Source: Dendrolimus kikuchii
Taxonomy: Eukaryota > Arthropoda > Insecta > Lepidoptera > Lasiocampidae
Direction: 5' to 3'
Length of the DNA stretch: 64,000 bases
Assembly (NCBI GenBank): GCA_019925095.2
Contig: CM034388.1
Span: forward strand, 558,001 to 622,000
Part shown: one piece after another, positions 51,344 to 61,387 of the stretch
How the letters are laid out: each line of letters starts with the position of its first letter
How positions within the stretch are numbered: position 1 is the stretch's first letter
Program-made: the position numbers and the translations under genes
The notes under the pieces: model-generated
What the model was told of the DNA's origin: nothing
Databases searched by the model: none
Seen by the model: only the letters and a program-made list of their open reading frames with translations

Positions 51344-51527
51344 TAATATATAAAAAATAAGATATTATAATTAAAAATAGCTTTAGAAATAAGTTGTTTT
51401 ATACTTTTTAGTTTTTGAAGTCGGTTTTTTTAAACGAAGTTTTTTTTAAAATCGTGTTTGTAATATGTAATTTTGTAATGTACGACTGTGATCTTCTAGC
51501 GAAAAACAGGTAACCAGGACCTTTTTA

Positions 51528-51846
51528 TCCGTGCAGGAACGGAGAAAGAATACAATTTCCTGCGGCCGGGCGGCCTGTCGTAAGAGGCGACTTAACAACC
51601 CACAGCCAGGTGGTAGGGCATTTGCCCGACAGGATGGCGACCACCCCTGGTCTAGAGTATGCCGCCATAACAACCTTGTGTTGTGTTCCGGCATTAATGA
51701 CCAGGTTCCAGTATCCCCTTAAGAGAGCAGCAGCGCATTCGTAGCACCTTTGGTGTTGCAAATGTCCATAGGCGATGGTAACCGCTTTCCATCAAGCGGG
51801 CCGTCTGCCTGTTTGCTGAACTCCTGCAATAAAACAAAAAAAAAAA
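51528..51846 (+). repeat. Repeat A, complete
   Basis: TTTATCCGTGCAGGAACGG to TGCAATAAAACAAAAAAAAAAA. Confidence 0.92.
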
Positions 51847-51965
51847 ATGCAAATTATAAACCGAAAGAAAATTGATAGGTTCCGCTTACTACTAAACTTG
51901 ATGCGGGTATTTAACTTACTTTCAGCTCATAATAGAGTCTGTTAAATAGAACTTGAGTTTACTTT

Positions 51966-52440
51966 GTTTACAGTTTATTTGCCGCCAATCAAGATCTCGC
52001 CAATCAAGATCTCTCCACGTCCCTGCGAGGGACGCTAGGAGACATAGCCCCCCCACAGGATAGACTAGGCGTGTTGCTGGGAAGTTTCTTTCGCCGTTTC
52101 TTCTCTCCCAGCCATAACACGTTGCGAAACGGCAGTAAGATAGCGTAGGCCGCCGCAAACCACCGATCCCGGCCCGCTGGATCCTTCCCCTCGGGCTTTA
52201 TATTACCCGTCGCCCGTTCTCAATTAGTGCTTTGTGTCGCCCTATGGTGGCCATCATTAAATTCATCCCCCTCTCATGGCAACAGTTCAGCCGAGGTAAA
52301 ACTCCTTAGGGAGCTCCCTCGAGCAAGTTGCCCCCCCGGACTCGAGCGCCTTCGCTTCGCGAAGGCACTCGCCCCAAAAACCTCGGTAAAGTTGTAAGGT
52401 CTTCGGACCAACAACATAAAGTCAAGTCCAATAAAAAAAA
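51966..52440 (-). repeat. Repeat F, reverse
   Basis: AATCAAGATCTCTCCACGTCCC.GCGAGGGACGCTAGGAGACATAGC..GTGTTGCTGGGAAGTTTCTTTC to GTTGTAAGGTCTTCGGACCAACAACATAAAGTCAAGTCC and a final A-run. Longer than the copy at 18.3 kb by ~130 bp. GCCAATCAAGATCTC is tandemly repeated (51990-52016). Confidence 0.65.
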
Positions 52441-52874
52441 AAAGTTTATTTGAATTTTGTTTTGTATTCTCGGTCTTGCTTCGGTATTTTTAGCGCATTA
52501 CTTTTAAATTCTCTTTACGCAGTCGGGTTTTTCATGTTTTTAATTAGCTTTTGAATTAATTATACAAATTCAACATAGATTTATTAATATAAGACCAGGA
52601 AGTAAATTAATGGTGTGTTATGAATTAACTGCAAACATTTGATCTTCAGACATTATTTGAACAAAAGCTTTTGAATCTTAATTTAATATGGTGTCATGTA
52701 TGTTTAATTTTATACGGAGAAGAGCTGTTGACACCACCTCAGGCGAGGTCAGGACTGGTTTCATCTCGGTTCAAGTCCATTAAATATTTATCCATTAGTT
52801 CAAGAGGTAAATGCTTGGTAATTCGTAAATACTTTACATAGTTCATTACCTATAATGAAAAGGTTGAAATAATA

Positions 52875-54131
52875 GGTTGGGGAAAAAGTCTTTTCGCATA
52901 TAGTATGTATGAACTTGTAATAAGATCTCTTTGGCTGTAGCATTTGTATCTGGCTGGTTGTGGTATCATTAAAAAGTTTTAATTTTAAAGAAGACAATTC
53001 CATATTCAAATTAGGAAAATGTGTGATTTTCATTTGTTTTTCTTATTGTTAAAATGAGTGAATCTAATGAAGAAATTCGATACATTTTAAAATTTTACTA
53101 CAAAGCCGCGAACAAAATTTGTGATGTTTACGGACCTAATGCAGTATCTGTGAGAGTAGCGCAAATTTGGTTTAAGCGTTTTCAATCCGCAAATTTTGAT
53201 ATCAAAGATGCACGTCGCTCTGGTCGCCCTGTTACGGACAAAATTCATGCCATTTTTGGAAAAAGTGGAGCAAGATCGACATATTAGTAGTTACGATGTA
53301 GCTGGAGAACTGGGAATTGACCATAAAACGGTTTTGGCGCATTTGAAAAAAATGGGTATACAAAAAAGCTCGATATTTGGGTGCCTCATGAGCTCACTGA
53401 AAGAAACCTAATGAACCGTGTACTCATTTACGATTCTTTTTTACGACGTAATGAAACCGAACCATTTTTGATGAAGGTGATAACTGGTGATGAAAAGTGG
53501 ATCACGTACGACAAGAACGTGCTAAAAAGATCGTAGTCAAAGGCTGGTCAGGCTTCACAAACTGTGGCAAAACCCGGGTTAACTCGCAACAAGGTGATGC
53601 TGTGTGTATGGTGAGATTGGAAGGGCATTATTCATTATGAGCTGTTACTGCCAGGCAGGACCATCGATTCTGAACTGTACTGCGAACAACTGATGAGATT
53701 AAAGCAAAAAGTTGAGAGAAAGCGGCCGGAATTAATCAACAGAAGGGGTGTGGTTTTTCACCATGATTACGCTAGATCTCACACATCTTCAGCCACTCAG
53801 CAAAAATTACGAGAGTTTGCTGGGAGGTGTTAATGCATCCGCCGTATAGTCCTGACCTTGCACCTTCAGATTTTCACCTGTTTCGGTCTCTGCAGAATTT
53901 CTTAGGCAGTGTCAGGTTAACATCACGAGAGGACTGCCAAAACCACTTGTCGCAGTTTTTTGATCAGAAGCCCCAAAATTTTTATAGCAATGGGATCACG
54001 TCCCTACCTACAAGATGGCAAAAAGTTATCCAACAAAATGGCACCTACATACTTTAGTCAAATGTAAATAAACTTTATAAAAAAACCTTTTGAATTTTTA
54101 TATAAAATGAGAAGGAACTTTTTCCCCAACC
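52875..54131 (+). mobile_element. Mariner element, 1257 bp, inactive
   Basis: TIRs start GGTTGGGGAAAAAGT at both ends; TA at 52873-52874 and 54132-54133. Size fits mariner (~1.3 kb). Transposase is broken by frameshifts and a stop. Parent type of the 450-bp deletion derivative at 39.5 kb. 52441-52872 upstream is unassigned. Confidence 0.93.
53054..54057 (+). pseudogene. Mariner transposase (DD34D), broken
   Basis: Opens 'MSESNEEIRYILKFYYK', HTH 'VSVRVAQIWFKRFQS', 'DARRSGRPVTDKI', second HTH 'SSYDVAGELGIDHKTVLAHLKKMG'. Catalytic segment: 'ITGDEKWITYDKN' (first Asp, ~53490), 'VFHHDYARSHTSSATQQKL' (second Asp, ~53762), 'MHPPYSPDLAPSDFHLF' (third Asp, ~53842) and a C-terminus 'RWQKVIQQNGTYIL'. 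Frame changes near 53260 and 53360 (WVPHEL region), and a stop after 'NVLKRS'. The linker K-G-N..TQ between helices 1 and 2 of the first HTH is deleted. Would cut and paste DNA if intact. Confidence 0.92.
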
Positions 54132-54449
54132 TAATACTTACGTTTTATTATGGAAGGCTAGAGGCCGCTCGCGTCTGTATCTTGAAAATCCGCAATATGG
54201 TCACAACTGTCAACGACGTCACCCTCCTTTGAGTAACACACCAGACGATGACGCGTGTTATTGTTTTATTTTTAACAATATTATTATTAATTTATAATCA
54301 ATATGTTATTCTGGTGTATTTTCATCTTATTACATACCATAAAACTAAGTCGCTTTCCGCATCTGTCTGTCTGTACATCCTCTAACCTCCTAAACTACCC
54401 AACGGATTTTAAGCGGTTTTCACCATCAGTTAGATATTTTTTTACTCCT

Positions 54450-54463
54450 TCTACTACTACTAT

Positions 54464-54499
<36 letters not shown>

Positions 54500-54597
54500 A
54501 CTACTACTACTACACTACTACTACTACTACCACCACTACTACTACCACCACCACCACTACTACCACCACCACTACTACTACTAGTAGTAGTAGTTTT
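54450..54597. repeat. (CTA)n/(CCA)n trinucleotide repeat
   Basis: About 130 bp of ACT with ACC interruptions, ending in an inverted (AGT)4, so the end can fold on itself. Poly-Thr/Tyr/Val ORFs here are artefacts. 54132-54449 has no recognised feature. Confidence 0.96.
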
Positions 54598-54659
54598 TGT
54601 CCGCGGCGCTCGAGATACCTGTCTAAAAAACCTAATAAAAAATTTAAATAAGTAAAATA

Positions 54660-54786
54660 GAGCGCGGTAATTTTATTTGATTTTGGTTTTTCCGACGTTT
54701 CGGCCACTTTTCAGTGGCCGTGATCACGGAAGACAAAGATGTCAAGTTTCAACGAGTATTGTTAAAGTTTTATTTAGCCTACCTAC
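54660..54786 (+). repeat. P repeat, single arm
   Basis: GCGCGGTAATTTTATTTGATTTTGG, GGCCACTTTTCAGTGGCCGTGATCACGGAAGAC to GTTAAAGTTTTATTTAGCCTACC. One arm without the terminal ~25 bp. Confidence 0.78.
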
Positions 54787-55008
54787 TTTATTGTTATTAT
54801 TACATACAGCAGACAGGCTGACGGCCCAGCTGTGATGGAAAGTGGTTATCGTCGCAAATAAACATTAGCAATAGTAGGTATTTCTAATTGCTGCCGTGCT
54901 CGTAGATGCGACTGGAAGCTAGCCACTAATGCCGTGCCGAATTCAAGGTTGTTATCGCGGCAAACTTTAGACCAGGGTTGGTAGCCATCAAGACGGACAA
55001 ATAGTAGG
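54787..55008 (-). repeat. Diverged repeat A, reverse
   Basis: CAGCAGACAGGCTGACGGCCCAGCTGTGATGGAAAGTGG to AGACCAGGGTTGGTAGCCATCAAGACGG. Differs more from the consensus than others and resembles the piece inside 40.65-40.79 kb, suggesting an older subfamily. Confidence 0.75.
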
Positions 55009-55009
55009 G

Positions 55010-55330
55010 TATTGTGCATGCATGCGTGCATGAACAGAGAAAGAATACAATTTGATGCGTTGGGGCGGCCTGTCGTCAGAGGCGACAGAACACCCCACAG
55101 CCAGGTGGTAGGGCATTTGCCTGACTGGACAGCTACCACCCCTAGTCTAAAGTATGTCGCCAGAACAACCTTCGAATTGTGTTCCGGCATTAGCGACCAG
55201 GTACCAGTCTCCCTTAAGAGAGCAGCAGCGCATTTGCAGCACCTTTGGTGGTGCAAATGTCCATAGGCGATGGTAACCGCTTTCTATCAAGGGGCCGTCT
55301 GCCTGCCTGCTGAACTCCTGCAATACGTCC
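55010..55330 (+). repeat. Repeat A, 5' end altered
   Basis: Starts GTGCATGCATGCGTGCATGAACAGAG in place of TATCCGTGCAGGAACGGAG, ends CTGCAATACG without poly(A). Opposes 54787-55008, forming an inverted pair with almost no spacer. Confidence 0.85.
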
Positions 55331-55480
55331 CTTTGGGGACGAATTTTGAAATATCCTTTCTTGGTGGACACCTACAGCGTAGAAGGAACCTGCATGCAAA
55401 TTTTCATGGTCCAAGCACCAGTAGTTTGGGTTGTGCGTTGATATGTCAGTCATTTAGTGAAGTCAAGTAATTATATAACA

Positions 55481-56200
55481 CTAGCTGTGCCCGCGACGTC
55501 GTCCGCGTGGAATTTGCTTTCAAAACCCTCCGATTTTGAAACGTTCTTCATTGGTATTCCGTTCCTATTGGTCTTAGCGTGATGATATAGCCTATAGCCT
55601 TCCTCGATAAATGGGCTATCCAACACTGAAAGAATTTTTCAGATCAGACCAGTAGTTCCTGAGATTAGCGCGTTCAATCAAACAGTATTTGGCTACAACA
55701 CTAATACTTACATTTTAAATATCGCGATATCTTTTGAATGAAACGTCCGAATTGAATAATTCAAAAAGTTCTAGAAAGGTATTGAATTCGTCTTGAATAT
55801 GGAGTAATTTATTTTGATAAGGATTAATACAAAAATAAATAAATAAAAGAAAACACTTATTGTGAGATAACTACGATAATTACACATATGGTTACGCGAT
55901 ATTTATTGTAGACAATTATATGTTCTGCAAAGTGGTAGTACATTGTTTTGTTCTATAATCAATAGTTTTCGCAGCGGACGCCGTGTAAGGATTTTTTCGG
56001 GTCATTTTTTTACACCTTGGGTTACATTATTGGAGTTTTAGTAAACATCCCTATTTTTTTTGAAAATATAATATAGCCTATAGCCTTCCTCGTTAAATGT
56101 ACTATTCAACACTGAAAGAATTTTTCAAATCAGACAAGTAGTTCCTGAGATTAGTGCGTTTAAACAAACAAACTCTTCAGCTTTATAATATTAGTATAGA
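55481..56200 (-). mobile_element. Helitron H1, long form with core deletion
   Basis: Reverse strand: TCTATACTAATATTATAAAGC (56200) to GGGCACAGCTAG (55481). ~45 bp including the start of the 50-aa ORF are lost (at ~55830); the 29-aa ORF is intact. Confidence 0.87.
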
Positions 56201-56453
56201 TGTATACGTATGTATGGATTAGCGCTTGAAGCCATGACTGGTATAATAACTGCGAATGGTCGAAATCATCATTATTCGCAACTATGAAACAGGAAATATA
56301 AATACAACAACTTATGCCTTTTTATGCCCAGCAATGTAAATTATGCATTAACGTGGAGCATCGTGTAATGGAGTCGCTTTCACGGTTATTTATTGTCTGT
56401 GCAAATATATGTTTTATTTAGTTTATATATTGTTATCAATTTGTAGGGGATTT

Positions 56454-56678
56454 ACATACATACATACATAGCTTCACGCCAGTTCCCTTGCGGGGTAGGC
56501 ACGAACAACAAAGCGCCATTCAGGCTTGTTCTTACACACCTCACTCGCTTCTTTGACATTCATAGCTCTTGTCATGCACGCTCGCCTGTTCTTAAGGCTC
56601 GACGATCAATTTGATCATGGAAGGTGTGTCGTGGCCTTCCACGACTTCTGCATCCATCCACTTCTGCATTGTATATCA
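56454..56678 (-). mobile_element. RTE-1 LINE fragment
   Basis: CATACATACATACATAGCTTCACGCC to TTCTGCATTGTATATC. A ~25-nt deletion near 56600 (GGCTCGACGATC). No clear duplication. Confidence 0.9.
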
Positions 56679-57154
56679 TGTAAATTCAAAAATGTCGTTA
56701 GAATTATCACAAATTTTATTAGAAGTATACAAAAATAATTCACAGTTCTTACAAGTATAGCCGAATACAACAAAACCAAATCGTATGGCAGAAAATCGTT
56801 ATCACATAAATCGCGCAAAGCTCGTCGTTGTAAGATATCGCTCCGAAAGTGCACTAGATACCGCTTCGTTTGTAGTCAGAACACGACTGGCGCATTTCCC
56901 GACTGACCGAACCTCATCTATTTGTAAATTAGACATGGCCTCCTAGCGACATGCCGCCCACTGGTTCTTAAAATCGTTAAATGGTCAACTTAATGGCTTC
57001 CAAGAATTCGCATGAAATACCAACAGAGGGAAGAAGGTTTTATGACGTCTTACGGCGGCGTGAACAAAGAGATTAGCGCGAACAGTAGATTAGTTTAGTT
57101 TGCATAAATATATTTTAATCTAATATTAGATTTCAGCAAAATTATCTGTAGAGG
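56679..57154. other. No feature recognised
   Basis: No shared repeat in this window. Short ORFs only. GC content is higher at 56860-57060. Could be single-copy or part of an element represented once. Confidence 0.4.
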
Positions 57155-57395
57155 TCGTTTTTTTTTTATTGCAGGAGTTCTGCAGACAGGCAGACGGCCC
57201 ACTTGATGGTAAGCGGTTACCATCGCCTATGGACATTTGCAACACCAAAGTTGCTATAAATGCGCTGCTGCTCTCTTAAGGAAGACTGGAACCCGGTCAC
57301 TAATGCCGGAACACAACACAATGTTGTTATGGCGGCATACTCTAGACCAGGGGTGGTAGCCATCCAGTCGGGCAAATACCCTACCACCTGGCAAA
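57155..57395 (-). repeat. Repeat A, reverse, lacking 5' end
   Basis: TTTTTTTTTATTGCAGGAGTTCTGCAG to CCTACCACCTGGC. 57396-57698 beyond it is AT-rich and unassigned. Confidence 0.88.
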
Positions 57396-57698
57396 AGTTC
57401 TCATCTGATTTGTTTATGATTGTGCTTCTTAAGTAGATATCTGTAATTAAAATCTTCATTTTTTAAAATAATAACAAAGGCTTTTTTCTAATCAGCATAT
57501 AATAATTTACATTATTAATCTGGCCTTGTATATCATATAATTACAGTTTAATTATTACCCTATTCCTAATTTGTTTTGTACGTAAATATATACATTGTTT
57601 TAATTGTATTCCTTTTATATAACAAATAATATATACGCATACATTATACGCGCTTTATTGTTGATAATGCATTTTTAATGTACTTATTACAAAAGTAA

Positions 57699-57937
57699 TC
57701 TTATACTAATATATAAAGGTGAAGAGTTTGTTTGCTTGAACGCGTTAATCTCAGGAACTATTGGTCTGATTTGAAAAATTCTTTCAGTATTAAATAGCCC
57801 ATGTATCGAGGAAGGCTATAGGCTATATATCATCACGCTAAGACTAATAGGAGCGGAGCACCAATGAAGAATGTTTCAAAATCGGGGGGTTTTTTTTTTA
57901 CTTACTTTTTTTAAACTATTCCACGCGGCCGAAGAAT
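57699..57937 (+). mobile_element. Helitron H1, short form, 3' end lost
   Basis: TCTTATACTAATATATAAAGG to CACGCGGCCGAAGAATT. CTAG terminus not present; a T-rich stretch replaces the usual sequence after AATCGGGGGG. Confidence 0.78.
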
Positions 57938-58152
57938 TATATGTATGCCTATTACAAGTCCACATTGGCATTGGTTTATTAAAGATTGTGTGATTTAGCG
58001 AATCGCTTGCATGTTATCTAATGCTCATTATTCGACAAGTATGGTCTGTTTGACGTCACTTATTTACGTTTTAAGAACGAGTTTTTTTTTTAAATAACTA
58101 TATTTTTTCCTGCATAAATCACAATAGACTCTCGGAGAAGGCTTCAACTATA

Positions 58153-58749
58153 AAATAATAATAATAATCGCCAGACAAACACACACATTCTATATCCTCA
58201 AATTAAGCAAGTTACTATTATGGTTCGTAATATCGAAGTAAGAGAGTTGGTCTAAAAGAGATTGTCGGGGTGTAGGTATGGAAAGGAATGCTCCGGTGGT
58301 TGGGGCATGTGGAAAGAATGACTAAACAGATATACAATGCAAAAGTGGACGGATGCAGAAGTCGTGGAAGGCCACGACACACCTTCCATGATCAAATTGA
58401 TCGTTTACTAGCAGAAGGTGATGTCAGGAGCCTTAAGAACAGACGAGCGTGCATGACAAGAGCTATGAATGTCAAAGAAGCAAGTGAGGTGTGTAAGAAT
58501 AAGCCTAAATGGCGCTCTGGTGTTCATGCCTACCCCGCAAGGGAACAAGCGTGAAGTTATGTATGTATGTATGTACTATTATGGGACATATAACGGGCTA
58601 CTCTGTGACCGATCTCAGACACCCAGACCATAGTAAATAACGGAGAAAATTCGTTTCCGAAATTTACCAAACCAGGATTCGAAACCACAACCTCTGCGTT
58701 GCTGCGAGCTAGGCCGGCAAAGGCTTAGCCCGCCCAACCACAGAGGCCG
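58153..58749 (-). mobile_element. SINE-B, split by RTE-1
   Basis: Left part TAATCGCCAGACAAACACACACATTC..AAGCAAGTTACTATTATGG; right part GGGACATATAACGGGCTACTCTG..GATTCGAAACC..CAACCACAGAGGCCG. Joining at the duplication restores a normal 240-bp SINE. Confidence 0.92.
58224..58573 (+). mobile_element. RTE-1 LINE copy with TSD
   Basis: TTCGTAATATCGAAGTAAGAGAG to (ATGT)n. Flanked by TACTATTATGG (58213-58223, 58574-58584). Has the 15-nt deletion (GGAAAGAATGACTAAACAG). Confidence 0.94.
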
Positions 58750-58887
58750 ACTAAGTCATCTAAAATTAAATGACGACAACGAGGGGTATAGGTTATGATA
58801 GTAGAAGGCCGTGCCTATTTTCTGTCGCGTCTGGCAAGAAAGAAAGAAATAAAGAAAGAAAATCATTTTATACAGGAGAAATTATAT

Positions 58888-59136
58888 ATAATAATAATAA
58901 TAATAATCGGCAGACAAACACACACATTGTATATCCCCAAATTAAGCAAGTTACGCTTGTGTTATGGGTAATATACAACGGACTACTCTGGGGCCGATCC
59001 CAGACACCCAGACCATAGTAAACAACGGAGAAAATACGTTTCCGAAATTTACTATACCAGGAATCGAACCCGGAACCTCTGCGTTGCAATGAGGTACGCC
59101 GGCAAAGCCTTAGCCCGCTCAACCACAGAGGCCGTC
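58888..59136 (-). mobile_element. SINE-B, complete, (AAT)n tail
   Basis: (AATAAT)n-CGGCAGACAAACACACACATTG to CTCAACCACAGAGGCCGTC. B-box complement GGAATCGAACCCGG is exact. Best reference copy in the window. Confidence 0.92.
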
Positions 59137-59194
59137 CATAGTTAGATACAGTATAATTGCTAACATATTTAAAACTAAAGTAATATAATTTATC

Positions 59195-59517
59195 AGTGTA
59201 GGAACGGAGAAAGAATACAATTTCCTGCGTTGGGGCGGCCTGTTCTAAGAGGCGACAAAACAACCCACAGCCAGGTGGTAGCCTGTAGGGCATTTGCCCG
59301 ACTGGCTGGCTACCACCCCTGGTCTAGAGCATGTCGTCATAACAACCTTAAGTTGTGTTCCGGCATTAGTGACCAGGTTCCAGTCTCCCTTAAGAGAGCA
59401 GCAGCGCATTTGTATCACCTTTGGTGTTGCAAATGTCCATAGGCGATGGTAACCGCTTTCCATCCAGTGGGCCGTCTGCCTGTCTGCTGAACTCCTGCAA
59501 TAAAAAAAAAAAAAAAA
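59195..59517 (+). repeat. Repeat A, complete
   Basis: TATCAGTGTAGGAACGGAG to TGCAATAAAAAAAAAAAAAAAA, with a 9-bp duplication in GTAGCCTGTAGGGC. 59518-59781 beyond is unassigned. Confidence 0.9.
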
Positions 59518-59781
59518 ATTACAAGTAAGCATATAATCTGATGACATTGTCGTTACTAAAAGAGCACGTATTATTTTATTGGTTTTTTTATTAAACATAC
59601 GAGAAATTTTAAACCTTGGCATGCTTTTGTTATTTCCTTATATATTGGTCATGTAAACACTGTTTTGTTTACTTTACAAAACTTGCAAGTGCGTAATAAG
59701 CGATGGAAGTGTGAATAAATTGTTTTTATTATTTGTCTACCGAACCACGAGCGTTCAATTTAAAATACTGCATATCAAAAA

Positions 59782-60074
59782 TCTTATACTAATAATATCT
59801 TAGATCATATAGACATGTTATATCTCAATGACTAATATATAAAGCTGAAGAGTTTGTTTGCTTGAACGCGCTAATCTCAGGAACTACTGGTCTGATTTGA
59901 AGAATTCTTTCAGTGTTAGATAGCCCATTTATCGAGGAAGGCTATAGGCTATATATCATCACGCTAAGACCAATAGGAGCGGAGCACCAATGAAGAATGT
60001 TTCAAAATCGGGGGTTTTTTTTACCATACTTTTTTTTACTACACTACGCGGACGAAGTCGCAGGCAGAAGCTAG
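59782..60074 (+). mobile_element. Helitron H1, short form with 5' insertion
   Basis: TCTTATACTAATA, a ~45-bp insertion (ATATCTTAGATCATATAGACATG..), then CTAATATATAAAGC and the usual body to GGCAGAAGCTAG|T. The insert's CTTAGATCATATAGACAT also occurs at 876-893 in the window. Confidence 0.82.
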
Positions 60075-60164
60075 TTACTCATAAGATTGTTTAAAGAAAC
60101 TTTTTGCATCAAAGTTCCTTAGCGCACGAACGGAGCTAGACGAAACGAAAAATGCTGACCGTGC

Positions 60165-60440
60165 TGACGTGCGAGGGTGGATGAGGGTGTACCAGCCCAG
60201 CTCTTCCAGGAAGTCCACCAGTTTCTTGACGTTGCTGAAGACTTCTCGGAGGCTACCTGGGGCGTCCAGATACTTTGCCCTGTATTAAGCCACCTCTCCG
60301 CATTCAAGCAGGACATGGGCGGCTGTTTCTTCTTCCTCCAGGCATGCTCTACACAGGAGGCTGTCGGTGACATCTATATTGGAAAGATGTCTGTTAAAAT
60401 TGCCATGTCCAGTGGCTGCACTAATAACTAGTCTCAGCCA
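60165..60440 (-). pseudogene. LINE C-terminal fragment (copy of 15.8 kb family)
   Basis: Reverse frames give 'VISAATGHGNFNRHLSNIDVTDSLLCRACLEEEETAAHVLLECGEVA*', 'LDAPGSLREVFSNVKKLVDFLEELG', with a stop inside. Same C-x2-C-x7-H-x4-C block. Confidence 0.72.
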
Positions 60441-60783
60441 GGCACAGAAAAGAAAAAAACAACACTCATGGCACTAGATAGGACTATATATATAAGTATA
60501 GATATAAGGCCCACACTGCACATGCACTTCCTCACAACACCAGCATGTAACAGATACACTCTACATTAGTATAAGTTTAGTATTATAACTAGAATAGATT
60601 AATATAATAAGTTACTCGTAAGAGACATACACCTCAACACAAAAATCAATAAATTAACGTCACACACAAGAACCAAAATAACTAATAAGCGTGTTAAACT
60701 CAAAAAATTAAATCTAGAAATTAAGTTGTAAAAAAGGGCACGGAACTCGAGACCGCAGAGTTGTTAATAATAATAATAAAAAA
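60435..60783 (-). repeat. Repeat G-b, reverse arm
   Basis: CAGGCACAGAAAAGAAAAAAACAAC to CGGAACTCGAG.CCG.AGAG and a T/A-rich end. Complement of 61388-62195, forming a large inverted repeat. Confidence 0.75.
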
Positions 60784-60789
60784 ATTCCG

Positions 60790-61345
60790 CAGGGGGGCTT
60801 TGTGGCGAAGCCTTAGGTGAGTAGCGACACCTCGTACCTGACTCCGGGGGCCAAGGCAAGGCCCCCACCTCCATGCTTGCCTTAACCAGCCGACACGGAG
60901 TGGAGATCGCTAGAGCTAAGACTCAAGCTCCAGGGGTGGAAGTGATAAATGGCATCACGTCAGAAGTAGCTACGGTGAACCTGCAGCCCACCTCTCTACA
61001 CCCCTTAGCCACTCACACCCATGTTGCCCCTGCCTTCTATGGCATGTTTAGGGGCCCATGCAGGGAGTGGCGAGTCACCGTCCGCCTCTTTTTACATGTT
61101 CCCCGAACATTGCGACGGGCAGACTAGCAGTTCACCCCAATAGCCCGGTACTTTTTGTCCTCATTTCCCACAATAGTCCTACACTGGCCGGGGCTTGTCC
61201 TTGGGTGCATCACTATATGTTGTAGACAGGGATAATCGCCGGTCAGTGTCACGCCACATTTACATTAAATTTGTCACGGGGCCTCTACGTGTTGGCCTTC
61301 CCATGGCCCCACGCAAGCCTTCCAAATGCCCGGTGAAATATTTTA
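60790..61345 (+). repeat. Repeat G-a between inverted G-b arms
   Basis: CCGCAGGGGGGCTTTGTGGCGAAGCC, GGCATCACGTCAGAAGTAGC, CTATGGCATG.TT..GGGGCCCATGCAGGGAGTGGCG, ACTTTTTGTCCTCATTTCCCACAATAG to CCATGGCCCCACGCAAGCC. GC-rich and without a recognised ORF. Confidence 0.6.
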
Positions 61346-61387
61346 CAAGTCTCCAATTTCAGATAACTTTGAGCGATGACCAGTTTT

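Larger units (their letters stand above)
50322..51440 (+). repeat. FB repeat, body plus palindrome, split by a Helitron
   Basis: Body 50322-50796 (AACCGACTTCAAAAAAAGGAGGAGG, two GGTCTCCTAAAAATTTAACATAG units) and palindrome arms 50797-50960 and 51344-51440. The right arm is interrupted exactly between A50974 and T51344 by an H3 Helitron; left-arm sequence predicts the uninterrupted right arm. Confidence 0.85.

Noticed and set aside
54303..54707. Poly-Thr/His/Tyr and poly-Val ORFs
   Set aside because: Translation of the (CTA)n trinucleotide repeat on both strands.
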